Assembly (NCBI GenBank): GCA_003641465.1
Contig: QNAJ01000088.1
Span: 1-6,434, forward strand
DNA: 6,434 bases
Source of the DNA: Verrucomicrobiota bacterium
Lineage (GTDB): Bacteria > Verrucomicrobiota > Kiritimatiellia > B70-G9
Direction: 5' to 3'
A program made the translations under genes and the position numbers. Under the pieces are notes generated by a model. It saw nothing but the letters and a program-made list of their open reading frames with translations. It did not search any database and was not told where the DNA came from. This document shows, in pieces, positions 1 through 5,130 of this stretch (the first letter of the stretch is position 1; each line of letters begins with the position of its first letter).

Positions 1-680
1 CGGTAGCTATCTTCCACCATCCAGTTGAGGTGAGCACAGTCACTGGTGACCTTCGTATCGAATTCGAATCCTTCACGGGCCGTCATTACCGCCACCCCGT
101 GCCGCCCCAGATCACCGGTGACAATCAGCCGATCTCCCAGCTCCACTTTCTCCGGCCCCGGTTCTTCCCGGCCTTCAGGGACCACGCCCACCCCCGCAGT
201 GATAATATAGAGATTGTCTCCCTTGCCCCGTTCCACGACCTTGGTGTCGCCGGTTACTATCTCTACCCCCGCCTCCCGGGCAGCCACCGACATTGAGGCG
301 GCAACACGCCGCACCGTTTCAACCGGCACGCCTTCTTCGAGAATGAACGCTGCCGAAAGATAGCGGGCCTGCGCTCCACACACCGCCAGATCGTTCACCG
401 TGCCGTTGACTGCCAGCACCCCGATATCGCCTCCCGGAAAAAAAAGCGGCCTGACCACGTACGCATCCGTGGTAAAAGTCAGCCGCCCGTCGGCAGCATC
501 CACTACAGCCCCGTCTTTCCGGTGCCGCTCCTCTCCCCGCCAGAACAGGGGTGCAAACAGGGAGCCGATCAGCTCGTGCATCCGCCTGCCGCCACTTCCA
601 TGGGCCAGAGTGATAATTTCACGTTCCGGCATGTCAGGCAGCGGGCATCCGCCGTAGCTCCCCTTGACGTCCTCACTCAT
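1..680 (-). CDS. hypE: Hydrogenase maturation factor HypE, 3' end outside the window
   Basis: HypE dehydrates a thiocarboxamide on its C-terminal cysteine, using ATP, to make the thiocyanate that donates the CN ligands of the [NiFe]-hydrogenase active site; it works with HypF and the HypC-HypD complex in the cytoplasm. The visible 226 residues match the family throughout: HGSGG at 27-31, TTDAYVV at 70-76, FFPGGDIG at 80-87, GTVNDLAV at 93-100, FILEEG at 112-117 and VTGDTKVVERG at 142-152. The reading frame has no stop to the left edge. About 110 residues, including the functional C-terminal cysteine tail, are missing, so activity cannot be judged. The ATG at 680 is chosen because an in-frame TAG lies just upstream (699-701), a weak GGGGA site precedes it, and a CPLP motif before the HGSGG segment is common in HypE proteins. 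It follows trpD by 74 bp; no hypC or hypD is adjacent on the trpD side. Confidence 0.94.
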   Translation of the reverse strand, partial: MSEDVKGSYGGCPLPDMPEREIITLAHGSGGRRMHELIGSLFAPLFWRGEERHRKDGAVVDAADGRLTFTTDAYVVRPLFFPGGDIGVLAVNGTVNDLAVCGAQARYLSAAFILEEGVPVETVRRVAASMSVAAREAGVEIVTGDTKVVERGKGDNLYIITAGVGVVPEGREEPGPEKVELGDRLIVTGDLGRHGVAVMTAREGFEFDTKVTSDCAHLNWMVEDSY

Positions 681-689
681 AGGCCGTAT

Positions 690-694
690 TCCCC
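690..694 (-). promoter_or_regulatory. Weak ribosome binding site of hypE
   Basis: On the minus strand GGGGA lies 9 bases before the ATG at 680. It is weaker than the sites before trpD and xseB but supports this start. The 74-bp gap between trpD and hypE (681-754) otherwise shows no obvious promoter, terminator or small gene. Confidence 0.5.
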
Positions 695-754
695 ATCGCT
701 ACCGATCCCATGCCGTTTGCTTCCGAAGAGGCTCCCGCACATCCCGCATCGAAC

Positions 755-1780
755 TCATGTGTCACTGCCACATGCCCGGCTGAACTCCACCAGACGTTCC
801 AATTTCCGCATCGCTGCTCCGGAATCAATCGACTCCTGAGCCAGGGGAATGGCATCCGCCAGTGTAGGCGCCAGTCCGGCCGCGGCAATCGCCGCCGCGG
901 CATTCACGACCACGATATCGCGTCGGGGCCCTGATTTCCCTGCAAGAACTTCCCGGATGATGTCCGCATTCTCTTCGGCATCCCCGCCGCCCAGCTCCTC
1001 GGGTTTCGCCCGTGCCACGCCTATATCTTCCGGAGATATTTCATATTCCCGGATCTGCCCCTCTTGAACCTCCGCTACTAGGGTCGGAGCCGTAGTCGTG
1101 ATCTCATCCAATCCGTCGGTGCCGTGCACCACAAACAGGTGACGCGCTCCCAGATCCAGCGCCGCCCGCGATACCAGCTTCACCAGCTGCGGTGAAAAAA
1201 CTCCCAGAACCCCGTAGCTGGCACCGGCCGGATTGGAAAGGGGCCCCAGAATATTGAACACGCTGCGAATCCCGATCTCACGGCGCGGCCCGATCGCGTG
1301 CTTCATCGCCGGATGAAGACGCGGCGCGAACAGAAAGGCGATTCCCACTTCGCGCAGACAGGCGGACATTGCCGCGGCGTCAATATCGATCTTCACCCCC
1401 AAGGCCGCCATCACATCCGCGCTTCCGCAACGACTGGATACACTCCGGTTACCGTGCTTGGCAACAATCGCTCCCGCTCCCGCAGCTACGAAGGCCGCCG
1501 CGGTGGAAATGTTGAACGTGTGCGCTCCATCGCCGCCAGTGCCGCAGGTGTCTACGACTATTTCCCCGGGTGGATGAACGGCTGTAAATCTGGTCCTCAT
1601 GGCCGCAGCACAGCCCGCCACCACCTCAGGAGTTTCGCCTCGGATACGCAACGCGGTAATAAACGCACCGATCTGCGCCGCGGTAGCCTCTCCGGCCATG
1701 ATCTCACTCATAGCCTGAAAGGCCTCCTCACGGGACAACCCCTTGCCCTCCACGAGGGCGGCAATAGCTTCCTTTATCAT
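755..1780 (-). CDS. trpD: Anthranilate phosphoribosyltransferase TrpD
   Basis: This enzyme transfers the phosphoribosyl group of PRPP to anthranilate, the second committed step of tryptophan synthesis, in the cytoplasm. The 341-residue length is normal for the stand-alone enzyme. Order of features: N-terminal helical domain (about 1-65, with the SGEAT-like MAGEATAAQIGAF at 28-40), the PRPP-binding GTGGDG loop at 80-85, KHGNRSVSS at 108-116, the anthranilate-site segment HPAMKHAIGPRR at 156-167 (R166 aligns with the anthranilate-binding arginine of the archaeal enzyme), GIRSVFNILGPLSNPA at 170-185, and the Mg-binding HGTDGLDE at 219-226. All key motifs are intact, so it looks active. The glycine-rich loop and full motif set argue against the DNA-binding TrpD2/YbiB paralogue. 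The ATG at 1780 has a perfect AGGAGG site upstream. No other trp gene is within the window; neighbours are a HAD hydrolase and hypE. Confidence 0.97.
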   Translation of the reverse strand: MIKEAIAALVEGKGLSREEAFQAMSEIMAGEATAAQIGAFITALRIRGETPEVVAGCAAAMRTRFTAVHPPGEIVVDTCGTGGDGAHTFNISTAAAFVAAGAGAIVAKHGNRSVSSRCGSADVMAALGVKIDIDAAAMSACLREVGIAFLFAPRLHPAMKHAIGPRREIGIRSVFNILGPLSNPAGASYGVLGVFSPQLVKLVSRAALDLGARHLFVVHGTDGLDEITTTAPTLVAEVQEGQIREYEISPEDIGVARAKPEELGGGDAEENADIIREVLAGKSGPRRDIVVVNAAAAIAAAGLAPTLADAIPLAQESIDSGAAMRKLERLVEFSRACGSDT

Positions 1781-1789
1781 TGACTTCTC

Positions 1790-1795
1790 CCTCCT
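1790..1795 (-). promoter_or_regulatory. Strong Shine-Dalgarno site of trpD
   Basis: Minus-strand AGGAGG sits 9 bases before the trpD ATG at 1780, inside a longer purine run (about 1784-1798). It fixes the trpD start and suggests translation independent of the upstream HAD gene, whose stop lies 52 bp away. Confidence 0.8.
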
Positions 1796-1805
1796 CCCGT
1801 CCTGC

Positions 1806-1818
1806 GCCGGTCTCCGGC
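1806..1818 (-). other. Short intercistronic hairpin between the HAD gene and trpD
   Basis: The minus strand reads GCCGGAGACCGGC, a perfect 5-bp GC stem with an AGA loop, 14 bases after the stop of the HAD gene. No T-run follows it, so it does not look like an intrinsic terminator. It differs by one base from the hairpin core in the xseB-htrA gap. It may be chance in GC-rich DNA, or an RNA stem marking a transcript boundary or processing site. Confidence 0.35.
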
Positions 1819-1832
1819 CGGCGGCTCTTTTC

Positions 1833-2678
1833 CTACGATCTCTGTCCGCTACTGGATCTACCCGGGCCGCAGTAGCGTTCCAGCAGTTCCAGTGTGCCTA
1901 AATAACCCGGCTGCGCGGCCACGGTACCCCCGGCATCCAGCACTGCGGATTTGACCTCCGCGGCTGCGTCCGACGGGCATCCCACCGCATCGGCTACCTC
2001 TCCATTCAACATCGAAATATCATTGAGCTGATCTCCTATAGCCAGCACTTCATCCGATTCCAGAAGGCGCGAACGCATGTATGTCGCCAGCACCTGCCCC
2101 TTCCCCAAGTGACTCGGCAATACCGCCACCCAGCCGCCGTTCCGCAGCACCACAGCCTCCATAACGCTCCGCAGCACGACCGACAACTCCGCAGCAAAGC
2201 GGGCCGCCATCTCGCCTTCATTCGGAACCAGAAAAGCGGTAGTCTCTTCCTCCAGAACCTCGCGCAGTATCTGATAGCTGGACCGCCAGCGATCCAACTT
2301 CCCGCGCAGAGCGGCCTGGACCCGTGGCTGGAACTCCCGCAGTGATTGTCGGGCTGCAGCATTCCACGCCCTCCACGCCGGTAAACCGCGACCCTGCAAC
2401 GGGCGGACGTACGCCTCATTGAACATTATCGCATCGGGCACGGCCTGTAACCCTTCCTCGACCGCTCGACGGAGAATTGCAGCCTGATCTTCAAAGTCCC
2501 GCCCGCTGTTCGTGCACCATACTACTCCGCGCCGGCCGAGCTCATTCAGTGCGGTTACCATCTGGTGCGGAATCCGGACGGCATCTCCTGCCGGGACCAG
2601 CATGGTCCCGTCCAGATCAATCACCACGCACCTGATCCGCCGTTTAGGCCTGACCTTCACACCGGCACCGGTTGTCAT
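1833..2678 (-). CDS. HAD superfamily hydrolase, Cof/HAD-IIB-like phosphatase
   Basis: This is a probable cytoplasmic phosphatase of unknown substrate, acting through an aspartyl-phosphate intermediate. From the chosen start it has 281 residues. Motif I is DLDGT at 21-25 (nucleophile D21, acid/base D23), motif II is the CTNSGR segment at 55-60, motif III is the lysine of GKG (K193), and motif IV is GDQLND at 215-220 (D216 and D220 hold Mg). About 130 residues lie between motifs II and III, the place and size of a C2 cap as in sugar-phosphate and nucleotide phosphatases of the HAD-IIB group. The ATG at 2678 is preferred because it overlaps the upstream stop as ATGA and has GGGGA 5 bases before it. 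A longer form from the ATG at 2753 would overlap the conserved end of the upstream domain by 79 bp and lacks a convincing site. The catalytic set is complete; the substrate cannot be told from sequence. Confidence 0.85.
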   Translation of the reverse strand: MTTGAGVKVRPKRRIRCVVIDLDGTMLVPAGDAVRIPHQMVTALNELGRRGVVWCTNSGRDFEDQAAILRRAVEEGLQAVPDAIMFNEAYVRPLQGRGLPAWRAWNAAARQSLREFQPRVQAALRGKLDRWRSSYQILREVLEEETTAFLVPNEGEMAARFAAELSVVLRSVMEAVVLRNGGWVAVLPSHLGKGQVLATYMRSRLLESDEVLAIGDQLNDISMLNGEVADAVGCPSDAAAEVKSAVLDAGGTVAAQPGYLGTLELLERYCGPGRSSSGQRS

Positions 2679-3736
2679 GGCAATCCCCGTGTATTCCGGG
2701 TGAACCACCCCGGTGGTACTACCAGGACACAACGGAATCCCACGCAGTTCCATCGCAGGTCATCAGCCCACCGGCGGCGACTCGCCGGCTGGCATTCGGC
2801 TTCGGCGCTGTACCAGCATCCGCCCTTGAGAACCCGGTAGACAACGCCCGGCTCAAGAATCATGCGTCCGGAGGTCGCCGGTCCCAGTACAAAGACGTCG
2901 GAAGTCCATTCCCACACATTCCCGAGCATGTCATAGAGTCCCCAGGGGTTGGGCTCCCGTTCAGCCACCCGGTGCGGTGCCCCATCGGCATTGTTAAGAT
3001 ACCAGGCACAACGCAAGAGAAAACGGCTCCGAGCGCGGCCTGGATCCGGAATGTGTACCACCCCGCCCGCACGGCAGGCATACTCCCACTCCACCTCGGT
3101 AGGAAGGCGGTAGCCATATCGAATAGACCCTTCTTCCGCGCGATTATAGTGTACCCAGCCCTCCAGCTCATTAAGACGATCACAGAAGCACACGGCCTCT
3201 TCCCACAGGACCGAGTCAACCGGTCCCCGCGGGTTTTCCGCAAAGTAGCTCGGATTAGTGCCCATCACCATTTCGTAGCACCACTGAGGAACCTCGACCG
3301 TACCCATATACATGGGAATCGGCACTACGAGCAGCCCCCGTTCCGCTCGGCACGAGCCGGGCGGTAGAAGTCGGAAGGTCATTCCCAGAATGTTGGTCCA
3401 CTCCAGCGGCAGCATAGCTCGGTTCGCGAACGACACCTGCCGCGGGTCCTGCACTTCATGAATGCTGCGGATGTGCAGCCGATGCGACCAAAGGTTGAAT
3501 CCCACCGCTCCTACAATCGCCATCAGTGCCGTCCACTGAAGCGCCTTCCACACACCCTGTCCGGGACGCCGAGTCGCTTTTCTCTCAGCATCTGTGTTCC
3601 GCGCCGCTGACTCCGGACCGCGTTGATCCCCCGAACCAGGCCGGGTTTCCCTCGCCATGCCCTCCTCTGGTCCGTGGCCGGCCACTTCGATCTCTTCACC
3701 AACCAGCTGGCCGCTGCAACTGAAAAGGCCCTCCAT
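2675..3736 (-). CDS. Membrane-anchored FGE-like (SUMF1/EgtB/PvdO family) domain protein
   Basis: The protein has 353 residues: a polar N-terminus (1-62), one predicted transmembrane helix (about 63-84), a linker, then a formylglycine-generating-enzyme-like domain (about 105-340). Family signatures are MGTNPSYF at 158-165, the PVDSVLWEEAVCFCDRLN segment at 172-189, YRLPTEVEWEYACRAG at 209-224, NPWGLYDMLGNVWEWTSD at 263-280, RVLKGGCWYS at 301-310 and GFRCVL at 333-338. Basic residues before the helix (ERKATRR) predict the domain lies outside the membrane. Aligned by eye to human and Streptomyces FGE, the second active-site cysteine is kept (C315) but the first is serine (S310), so true sulfatase-activating activity is unlikely; a binding, structural or different catalytic role is an inference. 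It starts 2 bp after the protease stop and overlaps the HAD gene by ATGA. An alternative start at 3658 (327 residues) has AGGAGG nearby. No sulfatase is in view. Confidence 0.85.
   Translation of the reverse strand: MEGLFSCSGQLVGEEIEVAGHGPEEGMARETRPGSGDQRGPESAARNTDAERKATRRPGQGVWKALQWTALMAIVGAVGFNLWSHRLHIRSIHEVQDPRQVSFANRAMLPLEWTNILGMTFRLLPPGSCRAERGLLVVPIPMYMGTVEVPQWCYEMVMGTNPSYFAENPRGPVDSVLWEEAVCFCDRLNELEGWVHYNRAEEGSIRYGYRLPTEVEWEYACRAGGVVHIPDPGRARSRFLLRCAWYLNNADGAPHRVAEREPNPWGLYDMLGNVWEWTSDVFVLGPATSGRMILEPGVVYRVLKGGCWYSAEAECQPASRRRWADDLRWNCVGFRCVLVVPPGWFTRNTRGLP
2684..2688 (-). promoter_or_regulatory. Ribosome binding site deciding the HAD gene start
   Basis: Minus-strand GGGGA lies 5 bases before the ATG at 2678, within the 3' end of the FGE-like gene. 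With the ATGA stop/start overlap it favours the short HAD protein and suggests translational coupling. Confidence 0.5.
3661..3666 (-). promoter_or_regulatory. Possible ribosome binding site for an internal start of the FGE-like gene
   Basis: Minus-strand AGGAGG is followed by GC and then ATG at 3658, residue 27 of the long form. The spacing is short (2 bases, or 5 counted from an overlapping GAGG). The upstream ATG at 3736 has only GAGG touching it and would depend on reinitiation after the protease stop. Either start keeps the transmembrane helix and the whole domain. Confidence 0.35.
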
Positions 3737-3738
3737 CC

Positions 3739-4800
3739 TCAGCGGCGCCCGCGGAAATCGGGCATCGGAGCCGTCTTGACTTTCAGAGTGACGCGCTGAT
3801 CACCACGGCGTACCCGGAGCTCCACCACATCGCCGACCGAGTGTTCCAGGATGGCGCGCTGAAGCTCGCGCACCGATTTCACCGGCTTGCCGTCCACCTT
3901 CACTATCACATCGCCTTCCTTGAGGCCGGATTTTTCCGCCGGCGTTCCATCGAGTACACGGGCCACCAGCACCCCGTGTTCGCCCCCCAGCATCCCGCGG
4001 ATAACCGCCGGATCCATGTTCTCCGGTAGAATCCCGATCCACGGCCGCTCCACTTTGCCATAGCGGATTATTGAATTGGCGACGCTCATCGCCAGGTTGA
4101 TCGGAACCGCGAAGCCGATACCGATATTGCCCTGGGAATACGGACCCGCGGTCTGAATCAGCGAATTGATCCCGACCACCTTGCCATCCACGTCGATCAG
4201 CGGTCCCCCGCTGTTCCCCGGGTTTATGGGGGCGTCCGTCTGGATGAAATCCTCGTAGGGCAGCAGGCCGATCGAGCGACCCTTCTGGCTCACAATTCCC
4301 AGCGTCACGCTGCTCTGCAGACTGAACGGCGACCCGATTGCGATTACGAATTCACCGACCCGCAGCCGGTCGGAGTCCCCCGCCTCCGCGGGCACGAACT
4401 CCACCCCGGCGGGTGCGTCTATCTTGAGCACCGCCAGATCCGTCTGCGGATCCCGACCCACTACCCGGGCCGGAAACTTCCGCCCGTCGCTCAGAACCAC
4501 CTCAATCTTCTCGGCAGGCGTGATAACGTGGTTGCTCGTCAGAACGTAGCCGTCTTTGGTAATGATTACACCGGAGCCCTGGCCGGCCAGGCGTTCCGGT
4601 ATCCCGTAGATGTAACCGAAAAATATGTCCCTCGCCCTTCGGATCACAACCGCTTCGGTCCGAATGACCACTACCGACGGCATAACTCTCGCCACCGCGT
4701 CCGCTATCTCCTCGCTCAGCTGCCGCGCCACGCCCGGTCCTACCCCGGGTGCATTCAGCGCCACCGCCAGGAAAACACTGAATGATCCAACGGCTCTCAT
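3739..4800 (-). CDS. HtrA/Deg-type serine protease with one PDZ domain
   Basis: This is an envelope protease of the DegP/DegQ/DegS family, which degrades or senses misfolded proteins outside the cytoplasmic membrane. From the ATG at 4800 it has 353 residues. Residues 1-25 form a signal peptide or anchor (basic start, hydrophobic SFSVFLAVAL, possible cut after GVA). The trypsin-like domain (about 30-230) has an intact triad: H91 in TSNHV, D121 in TDLAVLK, S197 in NPGNSGGPL. One PDZ domain follows (about 252-341, with RPWIGI and SGLKEGDVIVKVDGKPV), then a short basic tail. A single PDZ and this length resemble DegS more than two-PDZ DegP, but the name is left open. The ATG at 4800 has AAGGGGA just before it; an in-frame GTG at 4836 would add 12 polar residues in front of the signal sequence and is less likely. 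The stop is 2 bp before the FGE-like gene, implying co-translation. Confidence 0.95.
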   Translation of the reverse strand: MRAVGSFSVFLAVALNAPGVGPGVARQLSEEIADAVARVMPSVVVIRTEAVVIRRARDIFFGYIYGIPERLAGQGSGVIITKDGYVLTSNHVITPAEKIEVVLSDGRKFPARVVGRDPQTDLAVLKIDAPAGVEFVPAEAGDSDRLRVGEFVIAIGSPFSLQSSVTLGIVSQKGRSIGLLPYEDFIQTDAPINPGNSGGPLIDVDGKVVGINSLIQTAGPYSQGNIGIGFAVPINLAMSVANSIIRYGKVERPWIGILPENMDPAVIRGMLGGEHGVLVARVLDGTPAEKSGLKEGDVIVKVDGKPVKSVRELQRAILEHSVGDVVELRVRRGDQRVTLKVKTAPMPDFRGRR

Positions 4801-4805
4801 AGTGT

Positions 4806-4812
4806 TCCCCTT
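4806..4812 (-). promoter_or_regulatory. Ribosome binding site deciding the htrA start
   Basis: Minus-strand AAGGGGA, inside a purine run reaching 4815, lies 5 bases before the ATG at 4800. It places the start directly before the signal peptide and argues against the upstream GTG at 4836. Confidence 0.65.
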
Positions 4813-4841
4813 CCTGCTGTATCTGATTCCCGACACCGTTT

Positions 4842-4857
4842 CCGCCGTCTCCGGCAG
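4842..4857 (-). other. Short GNRA-loop hairpin in the xseB-htrA gap
   Basis: The minus strand reads CTGCCG, GAGA, CGGCGG: a 6-bp stem with one G-U pair closed by a GNRA-type tetraloop, 3 bases after the xseB stop. No T-run follows, so it is not a normal intrinsic terminator. It could be an RNA stability or processing element at the end of the xseAB unit. Its core is almost the same as the hairpin at 1806-1818. The rest of this 60-bp gap holds only the htrA ribosome binding site. Confidence 0.4.
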
Positions 4858-4860
4858 TCT

Positions 4861-5130
4861 TCAGCTCTCATCGCCTTCGGGCCGGAATTCCTCAGTCGTA
4901 AGCTCTTCTCCTTTTTTCACCAGTATCTCAACCTTTTCCTGCACCTCCTGGAGCTTGCGGTTGCACAACTCAACCAGCTTCATCCCTTCTTCAAAGTAGG
5001 CCATCATCTGCTCCAGCTTGAGATCTCCCGCCTCCATGGCCTGAACGATCTCTTCCAACCGCTTGAGCGCATCTTCAAAAGAACGCTCTTCCTGCTCTGT
5101 CCCCTCTGCATCTTCACGGTCGGTCTTCAT
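4861..5130 (-). CDS. xseB: Exodeoxyribonuclease VII small subunit XseB
   Basis: XseB is the small helical subunit of exonuclease VII; several copies bind the long coiled-coil of each XseA. The 89 residues carry the family pattern: FEDALKRLEEIVQAMEAGDL at about 18-37, followed by a second helix with YFEEGMKLVELCNRKL (about 45-60) and a charged tail. The family usually has 60-85 residues, so this is slightly long because of an acidic, probably disordered N-terminus (DREDAEGTEQEE). The ATG at 5130 overlaps the xseA stop as ATGA and has a perfect AGGAGG site 6 bases upstream, giving both coupling and its own strong initiation, in keeping with the excess of XseB over XseA in the complex. Confidence 0.96.
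   Translation of the reverse strand: MKTDREDAEGTEQEERSFEDALKRLEEIVQAMEAGDLKLEQMMAYFEEGMKLVELCNRKLQEVQEKVEILVKKGEELTTEEFRPEGDES

Noticed and set aside
58..67. Perfect 10-bp palindrome TCGAATTCGA
   Set aside because: It lies inside the conserved coding region of hypE, is isolated, and is short enough to occur by chance.
1298..1783. 161-codon open frame on the plus strand opposite trpD
   Set aside because: It is antisense to the conserved TrpD motifs and its translation is rich in Arg, Ser and Gly without recognisable domains.
1806..1818. Intrinsic terminator between the HAD gene and trpD
   Set aside because: The stem is only 5 bp and no T-run follows on the transcribed strand.
2036..2419. 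127-codon minus-strand frame inside the HAD gene
   Set aside because: It is an out-of-frame shadow, rich in Arg, Cys and Trp; the HAD frame carries the catalytic motifs on either side without a break, so no frameshift is implied.
2679..2753. 25-residue N-terminal extension of the HAD protein
   Set aside because: It would overlap the conserved C-terminal GFRCVL end of the FGE-like gene, has no good ribosome binding site, and the ATGA start at 2678 places the protein directly before the HAD motif I region.
2672..3367. 231-codon open frame on the plus strand opposite the FGE-like gene
   Set aside because: It mirrors a gene with clear family motifs in GC-rich DNA, has no recognisable domain, and its protein is low-complexity in Pro, Arg and His.
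4801..4836. 12-residue extension of the protease from a GTG at 4836
   Set aside because: It would put polar residues before a signal peptide, while the ATG at 4800 has a well-spaced AAGGGGA site.
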